15,581 nt of DNA, taken from positions 1 through 15,581 of the forward strand of contig CALBXN010000004.1 of assembly GCA_937890485.1 (NCBI GenBank), written 5' to 3'. Under the pieces are notes generated by a model. The model saw nothing but the letters and a program-made list of their open reading frames with translations. It made no database searches and was not told the DNA's origin. Numbering within the stretch: position 1 is the stretch's first letter; each line of letters begins with the position of its first letter. A program made the translations under genes and the position numbers. Below are positions 1-5,829 of this stretch, in pieces. This DNA comes from an uncultured Treponema sp. GTDB lineage: Bacteria > Spirochaetota > Spirochaetia > Treponematales > Treponemataceae.

Positions 1-1300
1 TTAAATAATCGTGGTCAGATTCTAAAGCGTCCAAGGCTTGTTCCAAAGAAGTTGGCAAATGTTTTAGTTTTGCTTTTTCTTCATCAGATAGATTGTACAA
101 GTTCATATCGTATGGTCCCCAGCCATTTGCATGTGGATCAATTTTGTTTTTAATTCCATCAAGTCCAGCCATCAAAATTGCAGCATAAGCAAAATATGGA
201 TTACAAGTTGCATCAGGATTACGAATTTCAAAGCGACGCATTTTTGGAGATTTTGCATAAGCTGGGATTCGGATAACAGCAGAACGATTAGAAGTTGCAT
301 ATCCTACAGTAACAGGAGCTTCAAAACCAGGAACAAGACGCTTGAAAGAGTTTGTACTAGGATTTGTGATTGCACACAATGAAGCAATATGTTTCAAAAG
401 ACCACCCATAAAATAATGAGCAGTTTCACTTAAATTAGAATAACCATTATCATCAGAAAAAATAGGTTCCCCATTTTTAAGTAAAAGCATATGAACATGC
501 ATACCATTCCCAGCTTCACCCATAACAGGTTTTGGCATAAATGTTGCAGTTTTTCCGTATTTTTTTGCAGTATTATGGATAATATATTTAATCATCATAG
601 TAGCATCAGCCATTTTTGACATTCTTCCAAGTTGAGGTTCAATTTCAAACTGACCAGCTGCCCCTACTTCTGGATGATGATATTTTACATTAATTCCCAT
701 TTCTTCCATTAGAAGACACATTTCACTACGACATTCGTAACTTGCATCAAATGGTTTTGCCACATGATAAGCTTTTTGCTTTGGAATAACGTAGCCCATT
801 CCTTCCACGTCACTATTCCAGTGAGCTTGATTTACATCAATTTCAAATCCGTTATGATTTGGAGCCACTTTCCAACCCACATTATCAAACAAATAGAATT
901 CAAACTCAGGCAAAATCAACATTTCATCTGCAATACCTGAATCTTTCATATATTTTTCCGCAGCCAAAACAATATTTCGTGGATACTGAGCCAAAGGACG
1001 ATTTTCCTTATCAATAATCATTGCATTTCCAGTCATAGAAAGAGTTGGAATTTCGCAGAATGGATCGATACAAGCTGTGTCTGGGTCTGGAATAAAAACC
1101 ATGTCACTTTTTTCAACCACAGCGTAACCGTAATTAGAAGCATCAAAACCAATTCCACTTTTCATTGTATCTTCAGAAAAGTTTTTTGCAGGAATTGTAA
1201 CATGGCGGAACTGTCCATTTATGTCCACCATTTTAAAATCTACCATTTTAATATCATTTTCTTCTATCATTTTTATGATATCTTTTACAGAATTTGCCAT
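1..1300 (-). CDS. glnA: Glutamine synthetase, type I (3' end cut by window)
   Basis: This is a cytoplasmic glutamine synthetase, which makes glutamine from glutamate, ammonia and ATP. The 433 codons in the window read without a stop to the left edge, so roughly the last 10-40 residues are missing. Visible family landmarks include PEFEFYLFD (metal and ATP site), HHPEVGAAGQFEIE, the ATP-loop stretch around KPVMGEAGNGMHVHM, NPSTNSFKRLVPGFEAP, NRSAVIRIP and RRFEIRNPDATCNPY. The pattern NLYNLSDEE, with Tyr at residue 402, lines up with the adenylylated Tyr397 loop of the enterobacterial enzyme, and AGLDGIKNKI matches that subclass too. No adenylyltransferase gene is in the window, so modification is only a possibility. 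The start is set by a GGAGG ribosome site directly before the ATG. It has its own promoter downstream of the toxin-antitoxin genes. The family call is firm. Confidence 0.96.
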   Translation of the reverse strand, partial: MANSVKDIIKMIEENDIKMVDFKMVDINGQFRHVTIPAKNFSEDTMKSGIGFDASNYGYAVVEKSDMVFIPDPDTACIDPFCEIPTLSMTGNAMIIDKENRPLAQYPRNIVLAAEKYMKDSGIADEMLILPEFEFYLFDNVGWKVAPNHNGFEIDVNQAHWNSDVEGMGYVIPKQKAYHVAKPFDASYECRSEMCLLMEEMGINVKYHHPEVGAAGQFEIEPQLGRMSKMADATMMIKYIIHNTAKKYGKTATFMPKPVMGEAGNGMHVHMLLLKNGEPIFSDDNGYSNLSETAHYFMGGLLKHIASLCAITNPSTNSFKRLVPGFEAPVTVGYATSNRSAVIRIPAYAKSPKMRRFEIRNPDATCNPYFAYAAILMAGLDGIKNKIDPHANGWGPYDMNLYNLSDEEKAKLKHLPTSLEQALDALESDHDYL

Positions 1301-1333
1301 ATATCCTCCAATACACAAATAAACCTGATTTTT

Positions 1334-1362
1334 ATTATATAGATAATTTTAACTGTATTCAA
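1334..1362 (-). promoter_or_regulatory. Sigma-70-type promoter of glnA
   Basis: On the minus strand TTGAAT (1362-1357) is followed after exactly 17 bases by a perfect TATAAT (1339-1334). Transcription would start near 1328, giving a leader of about 28 bases that contains the GGAGG of glnA. No regulator site is evident around it. Confidence 0.8.
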
Positions 1363-1391
1363 TGGTAACATTTTTCTTACTTGACTTATAA

Positions 1392-1793
1392 CTACCATAA
1401 AAGTTGTAATCCAAATTCTTCATAACTTGAAAAAAATTGGTCTTTAGAAACTAAAATTAAATTATTCTTCAATGCTGAATGAATTAACATTCTATCAAAA
1501 GGATCTTTGTGATTTTCTACCAAAGGAAGTTCATTGTAAGTTACATAATCATAAGCACTTGGAGTAAAAATTGAAAATCCATATTGAGTTGCAATATTTG
1601 GCAAATGAAGAATATTAAAATTTTCAAATTTCATTTTTCCAATTTGAGTTTTAATTGCAATTTCCCAAAAAGTAATACCACTTACAAAAATTTCATTATT
1701 TGGATTTTCGATAATATTTTTTACTTTTTCAGAAAGCTTAGAAGAATTCATAATAGACCAAATAAAAGTATGGGTATCTAAAAGATATTTCAT
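1392..1793 (-). CDS. PIN-domain ribonuclease toxin (VapC family)
   Basis: A 133-residue PIN-domain protein of the type II toxin class, expected to be a Mg-dependent RNase held inactive by its antitoxin. The acidic residues of the PIN active site are visible: Asp6 in LLDTHTFIW, Glu44 in FWEIAIK, Asp97 and Asp100 in HKDPFDRMLIHSAL, and Asp118 in LVSKDQFF. The HKDPFDR pattern and the LLW ending place it in the PIN subgroup usually paired with Phd/YefM-like antitoxins. It starts two bases after the antitoxin stop; an AGGA lies in the last antitoxin codons, so the two are probably translationally coupled. The length is full for the family and no active-site residue is missing, so it looks functional. 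The RNA target cannot be predicted from sequence. Confidence 0.9.
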   Translation of the reverse strand: MKYLLDTHTFIWSIMNSSKLSEKVKNIIENPNNEIFVSGITFWEIAIKTQIGKMKFENFNILHLPNIATQYGFSIFTPSAYDYVTYNELPLVENHKDPFDRMLIHSALKNNLILVSKDQFFSSYEEFGLQLLW

Positions 1794-1795
1794 TT

Positions 1796-2026
1796 TTATA
1801 TTCCTAAAAATTCTTCCATAGAGATTTTTCCATCTTCAATTTCAGAAAAAGATGAAATTCCATCCAAAGTTCCTATATTTCGCTTTTCAGTTTCTTTAAT
1901 TTTGGTAAATTTTGCTACTGGCTTTTTTGCACGCCCATATAAAATTTCTACATCTTCCCCATTTATAACCGAATCTAAATAATCTGAAAAACGAGATTTA
2001 AAATCTCCAACCGTTACACTTATCAT
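1796..2026 (-). CDS. Antitoxin, Phd/YefM (VapB-like) family
   Basis: A 76-residue antitoxin encoded immediately upstream of the PIN toxin. The N-terminus (MISVTVGDFKSRFSDYLDSV) is the Phd/YefM fold that dimerises and binds DNA; VEILYGRAKKPVAKF is the typical second strand and turn of this family. The C-terminal part (GISSFSEIEDGKISMEEFLGI) is acidic and should wrap around the toxin active site. No Shine-Dalgarno sequence precedes the ATG and the best promoter would start transcription at about the ATG itself, so the transcript may be leaderless. The N-terminal fold begins at this Met, so a later start is unlikely. The family normally represses its own promoter together with the toxin, and the promoter here contains repeated 8-base units. 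Confidence 0.88.
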   Translation of the reverse strand: MISVTVGDFKSRFSDYLDSVINGEDVEILYGRAKKPVAKFTKIKETEKRNIGTLDGISSFSEIEDGKISMEEFLGI

Positions 2027-2032
2027 AATTAT

Positions 2033-2061
2033 AGTATATTATCAAGTTGTCAAGTTGTCAA
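2033..2061 (-). promoter_or_regulatory. Promoter of the toxin-antitoxin pair
   Basis: A perfect TTGACA (2061-2056) is followed after 17 bases by TATACT (2038-2033) on the minus strand. Transcription should start near 2026, the A of the antitoxin ATG, leaving no room for a ribosome binding site. The promoter spacer carries direct repeats of CTTGACAA. Confidence 0.7.
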
Positions 2062-2062
2062 G
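2039..2062 (-). repeat. Three tandem 8-bp units (CTTGACAA, CTTGACAA, CTTGATAA) in the toxin-antitoxin promoter
   Basis: Reading the minus strand, CTTGACAA occurs twice in tandem followed by CTTGATAA. The units cover the -35 element and most of the spacer. Antitoxins of this family usually bind short repeats over their own promoter, so this is the likely operator. An 8-bp period places successive units off one helical turn, which is unusual for stacked dimers. Confidence 0.5.
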
Positions 2063-2082
2063 ATGTTTTTATCGAAAATTAG

Positions 2083-2403
2083 TTATGAGTCAAGGAATAT
2101 ATTTATTAAATTTTTGATTACATTTTTCTTTGCTACTGTAAGATTAGAAAAACCTTCTATTAATTCAATATTTTCTCGTGACAAAATAATTTTATTTTTC
2201 ATTTCTGTACCTGTTAATAAATATTCTACAGAAACATTTAGAGCTTGTGCAATTTTAAAAGCATTTGTAACACTAGGCTCTTGAGGATTAGTCATTAAAT
2301 AATGATCGATTGTTCTCTTATTCACTCCAGATTTTTCAGCAAGTTCCTTTGTTTTTAAGCCTTGATAATCAAGTTCTTCTTTTAAATTCTCTCTAAACCC
2401 CAT
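2083..2403 (-). CDS. XRE-family helix-turn-helix repressor
   Basis: A 106-residue protein of Cro/C1 (XRE) type. Residues about 7-60 form the five-helix DNA-binding domain; LKTKELAEKSGVNKRTIDHYL (about 16-36) is the helix-turn-helix, and AFKIAQALNVSVEYLLTG is the classic closing helix. The remaining 45 residues (ILSRENIELIEGFSNL onward) form a short helical tail that may be a dimerisation or sensing part. It is divergent from a three-gene operon of PH-like and membrane proteins, and the shared intergenic region holds two dyads of the same pattern, so it most likely controls that operon and itself. Its ribosome site is weak (GGTAAT region). It sits 56 bases before the antitoxin promoter on the same strand with no clear terminator between, so read-through is possible. 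Confidence 0.88.
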   Translation of the reverse strand: MGFRENLKEELDYQGLKTKELAEKSGVNKRTIDHYLMTNPQEPSVTNAFKIAQALNVSVEYLLTGTEMKNKIILSRENIELIEGFSNLTVAKKNVIKNLINIFLDS

Positions 2404-2411
2404 AGCAAAAA

Positions 2412-2431
2412 ATTACCATTTTAAGAGTAAT
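2412..2431. promoter_or_regulatory. Operator-like dyad 1 (ATTAC-N10-GTAAT)
   Basis: A 20-bp inverted repeat ATTACCAT-TTTA-AGAGTAAT lies 8 bases before the start codon of the XRE repressor. It has the same spacing as the dyad at 2475-2494. Occupation would block transcription or translation initiation of the repressor, fitting autoregulation. Confidence 0.5.
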
Positions 2432-2442
2432 TAAAAATATTC

Positions 2443-2471
2443 TTTACCGTTAAAAATATATATGATATAAT
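2443..2471 (+). promoter_or_regulatory. Promoter of the PH-like/membrane operon
   Basis: A perfect TATAAT (2466-2471) lies 17 bases after a weak -35 TTTACC (2443-2448); TTACCG with 16 bases is an alternative. The start would be near 2478, inside the second dyad, consistent with repression there. Confidence 0.6.
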
Positions 2472-2474
2472 TTA

Positions 2475-2494
2475 GTTACTCTAATAAAGGTAAT
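2475..2494. promoter_or_regulatory. Operator-like dyad 2 (GTTAC-N10-GTAAT)
   Basis: The 20-bp repeat GTTACTCT-AATA-AAGGTAAT matches dyad 1 in half-site sequence and in the 10-base gap between the conserved pentamers. It covers the predicted transcription start of the operon at 2539. A third half-site, ATTACCTT, follows at 2505-2512 and pairs with AAGGTAAT of this dyad. Confidence 0.5.
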
Positions 2495-2512
2495 TATTTT
2501 TTTTATTACCTT
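2487..2512 (+). promoter_or_regulatory. Leader hairpin AAGGTAAT / ATTACCTT
   Basis: Perfect 8-bp arms separated by a 10-base T-rich loop lie in the 5' leader of the operon, ending 14 bases before its AAGGAG ribosome site. It may be an RNA hairpin or another paired operator; there is no downstream T-tract, so it is not a terminator. Confidence 0.4.
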
Positions 2513-2538
2513 AAATTAATAATCTTAAGGAGACTTTT

Positions 2539-2976
2539 ATGTCAGAATTAAAATCAGGAATCATCTTAGAAGAAGGTGAAACACTTGTAATGGAAATTGA
2601 AGCAGAACTTTGGGCTACAAGTTCAAATCCAATTTCAGTATTTTTTGGAAAAATTGCAAAATTCTTTGCAAAACTCTTTGGAACTAAATATAATGGTTTT
2701 TTAGTTATCACAGATAAAAGAGTTGTTGAAGTACGAAATGTTATCAACTGTTATTGTTTCAATACAGCTCGTGAAGTAAAATATCTTCTCCCAAGTAGCG
2801 TAAAAGAAGTAGGGTATACAAAACATGCAACATGTGGTTGTTTCTGTCCTGCATACTATTTGTACTATGAATCATTTACACAAAGAACACCTGTTATGCT
2901 ATCTGGTGCAACAGAAGCAGATGCACAAAAAGCAGTAGATGCATTCTACAAAGCAATTTCATCAGCTCAAAAATAA
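2539..2976 (+). CDS. PH-like domain protein of unknown function
   Basis: A 145-residue soluble protein that I do not recognise as a named family. The middle part NGFLVITDKRVVEV (about 52-65) is the typical strand-turn-strand of bacterial PH-like domains, and the protein ends in an amphipathic helix (TEADAQKAVDAFYKAI), as PH folds do. The segment before it (NPISVFFGKIAKFFAKLFG) is amphipathic and hydrophobic enough to touch a membrane. An unusual cluster HATCGCFCPAYYLYY (about 95-109) carries three cysteines that could bind metal or form disulfides. It has no signal peptide. A good AAGGAG lies six bases before the ATG. It is first in a three-gene operon with two membrane proteins; its stop shares one base with the next start (TAATG). 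It probably works on the inner face of the membrane with these partners. Confidence 0.75.
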   Translation: MSELKSGIILEEGETLVMEIEAELWATSSNPISVFFGKIAKFFAKLFGTKYNGFLVITDKRVVEVRNVINCYCFNTAREVKYLLPSSVKEVGYTKHATCGCFCPAYYLYYESFTQRTPVMLSGATEADAQKAVDAFYKAISSAQK

Positions 2977-3395
2977 TGAATAAAATATTTAAGTTTATTT
3001 ACTTAAATACATATTCTTTTCTCTTACTATTTTGTGGAATAATTAGTATTTTAGTTCCTTTTTATAAAATTTCTAAAGTATTATTTATTCCACAAGTAAT
3101 TGTATTTTTTATATTTTTTTATTATTCCGTAAAATTATTTTCTACTTACAAAGATAAATTAATAAAATGTGATATTCTATTAAAAAAAAATAAAGATGAA
3201 TTTAGACCAGAAACTTTTAAGATTTTTATGCAAGCTCCATGTGGAAGACTTGTAACAAAATCAGTCTTACAAGACCTAAATCAAAAAGATAAATATAAAG
3301 AACTGCTAATCTATAAAGAACCATTTTTTGTTTCAGTAAAAAACAATTTTAAACCAACAAAATCTTCAATATACATAAATGAGGAATTCAAATGA
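2976..3395 (+). CDS. Small membrane protein with two N-terminal helices, unknown function
   Basis: A 139-residue protein without a family I recognise. Two hydrophobic stretches, about residues 10-30 and 34-54, should form a membrane hairpin. The basic C-terminal 85 residues (55-139) contain many lysines (KNKDEFRPETFKIFMQAPCGR), which by the positive-inside rule places the tail in the cytoplasm. There is no cleavable signal peptide. The gene starts within the stop of the PH-like gene (TAATG) and overlaps the next gene by four bases (ATGA), so all three should be made together by translational coupling. It is extremely A/T-rich, more so than the glutamine synthetase and gad genes, which hints at a different origin. 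The motif MQAPCGRLVTKSVL is the most distinctive part for a search. Confidence 0.72.
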   Translation: MNKIFKFIYLNTYSFLLLFCGIISILVPFYKISKVLFIPQVIVFFIFFYYSVKLFSTYKDKLIKCDILLKKNKDEFRPETFKIFMQAPCGRLVTKSVLQDLNQKDKYKELLIYKEPFFVSVKNNFKPTKSSIYINEEFK

Positions 3396-4024
3396 TATAT
3401 TTTATTATGTTTTCTATTTTAATCACCTTAGTTTTAAATATTTGTTTTGTAAAGAAAATTCAAAATAAAACAAATCGCCTAACATTATATTTTTGTAATA
3501 TTATTTTTTCCGTAATTTTTATTTTCTTAATGCTATTTTGTAGTTTTGCATCAAAAGGTTTTAATTACCTTGTAGATAAACAAATTGAAAAACTCGAACA
3601 AAAAGTGAATGAATATTTTCCAAATGCTTTAACAAAAGAATTTGATACAACACAGATAAAAACAATGTTAAAAGAAGTAATAAATACAGAAAATTCCGAA
3701 ATCGATTTAATCCAAAATATTATTTATGATTCAGTTACAGATTTTTCTACTGCTACATTAAATATAATTACTACAATAGACAAAAATAAAAATACAATAT
3801 CTATAAAAGAAGCAATGATTAACATTAAGAATGTATCCATAAATAAAATAAATCCTTATATTAATCTTATAAAAAATATTTTAATTATTATTTATATTCT
3901 ATATTTAATTATCTCTTTCATTCTGTCCTTAATATTTTTGAAAAATACAACAAAACAAACTTCTGGAATTATTTTTGGAGAAGAATCTGATAAAATTACC
4001 ATCGGGATGGAAAACAAAAACTAA
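3392..4024 (+). CDS. Three-helix membrane protein with large loop, unknown function
   Basis: A 210-residue protein that I do not recognise. Hydrophobic segments lie at about 1-20, 31-55 and 159-184. Between the second and third is a region of about 100 residues (56-158) that is polar and mostly helical (LVDKQIEKLEQKVNEYF, TTQIKTMLKEVIN, KEAMINIKNVSINKIN). The basic stretch KKIQNKTNR between helices 1 and 2 suggests that this loop is cytoplasmic and the large loop faces outward. The C-terminal tail of about 25 residues is polar. It is the last gene of the three-gene operon and overlaps the previous gene by four bases. Like its neighbour it is very A/T-rich. A 14-base sequence directly after the stop recurs beside the 3' end of the XRE gene. 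Confidence 0.72.
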   Translation: MIYFIMFSILITLVLNICFVKKIQNKTNRLTLYFCNIIFSVIFIFLMLFCSFASKGFNYLVDKQIEKLEQKVNEYFPNALTKEFDTTQIKTMLKEVINTENSEIDLIQNIIYDSVTDFSTATLNIITTIDKNKNTISIKEAMINIKNVSINKINPYINLIKNILIIIYILYLIISFILSLIFLKNTTKQTSGIIFGEESDKITIGMENKN

Positions 4025-4057
4025 TTTTTTATCGAAAATCAATAACATTTTTCTCCA

Positions 4058-4086
4058 TTTACTTTGTTTTATTATTGGTGTAAAAT
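4058..4086 (+). promoter_or_regulatory. Promoter of the P13-like gene
   Basis: TTTACT (4058-4063), a 17-base spacer and TAAAAT (4081-4086). Transcription would start near 4093, just before the GGAGG of the gene. This rules out the upstream TTG at 4064 as a start codon. Confidence 0.6.
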
Positions 4087-4105
4087 TTACACATGGAGGA
4101 AAAAC

Positions 4106-4951
4106 ATGAACAAGAAATTTATTTTATTTTGTCTAATTTTTTTTGGTACTTTGCATTTTGCTTTTTCTCAAGAAATAGAACAAGAATCAACAAATCAAAT
4201 TGATGAACTTAATTCAAATATAAGCACTCTTTCACAGCTAGAACTTAGAACATTTGCTCAAAAATTAATAGAACCAAATGGATTATTTAATATGTTTGGA
4301 TTACAATCTACTAAAAGCGTGAAAAAAAATAAATCAGAAATCCAAGCTCTTGCTTTGCAAATGGAAAATTCCACTAAAAAAAATTTGTACACCACAAATC
4401 AAATGGAATATAAAGGACCAATTATATGGGCTTTAATTACAGGATTCGGAGTCGGGAACTTTACTCAAGGTGATATTGGATTTGGCTCATTATTTGCTCT
4501 GGCAGATACATTCTCAGTGGCTTGTTTCTTAGTAGGAGAAATTAATTCTTTAAAATATGCAGTAGAATCAGATGCATCGGGTTGGGGGATTTCATTATTA
4601 TTCTACTCAATTTTACCATATCCAATGTTATGTATTGATTTATTTGTTTCTCTGTTTACAATACCAGGTTTTGGAGCTAGTGGGATGTTTCCTCTTTTAC
4701 AAGGTGCAGGTTATGCTTTATTTCAAGAGGATGTATTTAAACATTTTTTACCATGGGCTATTGCAGGGCTTGGAATAAAAATTACAAGTACAGTATTTCA
4801 ATGTGTACGAGCAAAAACTCGAGCAACAAAATACAACAGAACTTTAGCAGAAGCCTTGATGTTAGATTTAGATGTTGAAAATATAAGTTTTTCTCCAATA
4901 ATAAATCCTATAGATAAAAACTTTGGATTGGCTGTAGCAATAAAAATCTAA
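4106..4951 (+). CDS. Secreted/outer-membrane protein resembling spirochaete P13 porin family
   Basis: A 281-residue protein with a clear signal peptide: basic start MNKK, a hydrophobic core to about residue 18, and likely cleavage after FAFS before QEIE. There is no lipobox cysteine. The first 100 residues of the mature part are polar and helical. From about residue 110 come several glycine-rich hydrophobic segments (WALITGFGVGNFTQGDIGFGSLFALAD, GWGISLLFYSILPYPMLCIDLF, GFGASGMFPLLQGAGYALFQ) as in the P13 membrane proteins of Borrelia and Treponema; the GFG-G-F-QGD pattern is the best match I recall. The protein ends in an aliphatic/basic strand (FGLAVAIKI), as many outer-membrane proteins do. 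The start at 4106 is set by GGAGG seven bases upstream and by the promoter position. It stands alone between two operons. The P13 link is tentative and from memory. Confidence 0.55.
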   Translation: MNKKFILFCLIFFGTLHFAFSQEIEQESTNQIDELNSNISTLSQLELRTFAQKLIEPNGLFNMFGLQSTKSVKKNKSEIQALALQMENSTKKNLYTTNQMEYKGPIIWALITGFGVGNFTQGDIGFGSLFALADTFSVACFLVGEINSLKYAVESDASGWGISLLFYSILPYPMLCIDLFVSLFTIPGFGASGMFPLLQGAGYALFQEDVFKHFLPWAIAGLGIKITSTVFQCVRAKTRATKYNRTLAEALMLDLDVENISFSPIINPIDKNFGLAVAIKI

Positions 4952-4997
4952 ATTTTATAAAAAAATAAAAAATTTTTCAAAAAAACATAATTTTCTC

Positions 4998-5028
4998 TTG
5001 CTCATAACGCTGCGTCATATTGTAGAAT
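4998..5028 (+). promoter_or_regulatory. MerR-type promoter with 19-bp spacer and central dyad
   Basis: TTGCTC (4998-5003) and TAGAAT (5023-5028) are separated by 19 bases, the stretched spacing typical of MerR-controlled promoters. The spacer contains the dyad ATAACGCTGCGTCAT (5004-5018; six of seven pairs match around a central T). This fits autoregulation by the MerR protein encoded next. Confidence 0.55.
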
Positions 5029-5058
5029 ATTAGTATAAAACGATATGGGAGTGATGTT

Positions 5059-5817
5059 ATGCAGACACAAAATATGTATTCAACTGGTGATGTGGCAAAA
5101 ATCTGTGGAATTTCAGTAAGAACTGTGCAATATTACGACAACAGAGAATTAGTTGTTCCTAGTGGAATATCAGAAGGAGGAAGACGACTTTATTCTTCAG
5201 AAGATTTATCTAAGATGAAAATTGTTTGTTTCCTACGAGATTTAAATATTCCTATAAATACTGTCGCAAAAATTCTAAAAGAAAACAATTCTAAAAAAGT
5301 AATTTCTCTTTTGCTAAAAGAACAAAAAACAATTTTGCAAAAAGAAATTAAAGACAAAAACGAAAAACTTAAAATCCTAAATGGATTGGAAGATTGTTTA
5401 GAAGATCGGCTGTCAGCTGATTTAATTGATAGAGTAAATTACAAGGTGGAAGAAATGGAAAACAAAAAAGACAAAAAAGCATTATGGAAAATCAGAGGAA
5501 CAATTTTAGGAGTTGGAATTCCTTTAGAAATTATTGAAATTGTAACTTTAATTTATGGAATAAAAACTGGAACTTGGTGGCCTTTTGTAATTGGAATGAT
5601 TCTCGCTATTTTAGGTGCAATTTGGATTAGCAAATTTTATCTAACAAAAGTAAATTATATTTGTCCAGAATGTAACAAAATTTTTAAAGCAAACTTTAAG
5701 GAAGCATTTTGGGCTAATCACACCCCAAACACAAGAAAACTAACTTGTCCCCATTGTAGAGTAAAAAGTTTTTGTGTAGAAACAACAAGAGAACCAGAAG
5801 AAATTACAGAAAATTAG
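5059..5817 (+). CDS. Membrane-anchored MerR-family regulator with C-terminal zinc ribbon
   Basis: A 252-residue protein with four parts. Residues about 7-75 are a MerR winged helix (MYSTGDVAKICGISVRTVQYYD, then the wing GISEGGRRLYSSEDL). Residues about 85-140 are a long charged helix, the MerR dimerisation coiled coil. Two membrane helices follow (about 146-166 and 172-193, with TGTWWPF at the turn). The tail holds CPEC (202-205) and CPHC (230-233), a zinc-ribbon pair. The N-terminal DNA-binding part and the ribbon should both be cytoplasmic. The protein may sense membrane state or a small ligand and pass this to DNA. It is followed after 12 bases by a CPBP intramembrane protease, presumably its target or partner. 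Its promoter has the long spacer of MerR regulation. The ribosome site is GGGAGTG. No residue seems broken. Confidence 0.85.
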   Translation: MQTQNMYSTGDVAKICGISVRTVQYYDNRELVVPSGISEGGRRLYSSEDLSKMKIVCFLRDLNIPINTVAKILKENNSKKVISLLLKEQKTILQKEIKDKNEKLKILNGLEDCLEDRLSADLIDRVNYKVEEMENKKDKKALWKIRGTILGVGIPLEIIEIVTLIYGIKTGTWWPFVIGMILAILGAIWISKFYLTKVNYICPECNKIFKANFKEAFWANHTPNTRKLTCPHCRVKSFCVETTREPEEITEN

Positions 5818-5829
5818 GAGAAATCAACC

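Noticed and set aside
131..382. Plus-strand reading frame of 83 codons
   Set aside because: It is the antisense shadow of glutamine synthetase, whose conserved motifs run through the same bases on the minus strand; the product is unlike any protein and has no ribosome site.
2039..2062. The tandem CTTGACAA units as a small CRISPR or iteron array
   Set aside because: Only three units of 8 bases with no spacers, placed exactly in a toxin-antitoxin promoter; an operator is the simpler reading.
4064..4105. Upstream TTG start that would lengthen the P13-like protein by 14 residues
   Set aside because: It lies upstream of the predicted transcription start, has no Shine-Dalgarno, and would precede a perfect signal peptide that begins at the ATG at 4106 behind GGAGG.
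4952..4980. A/T-rich inverted repeat after the P13-like gene as a terminator
   Set aside because: The arms are only A and T runs (AAATTTT/AAAATTT) with no G/C pairs and no reliable T-tract, so it cannot be told from background.
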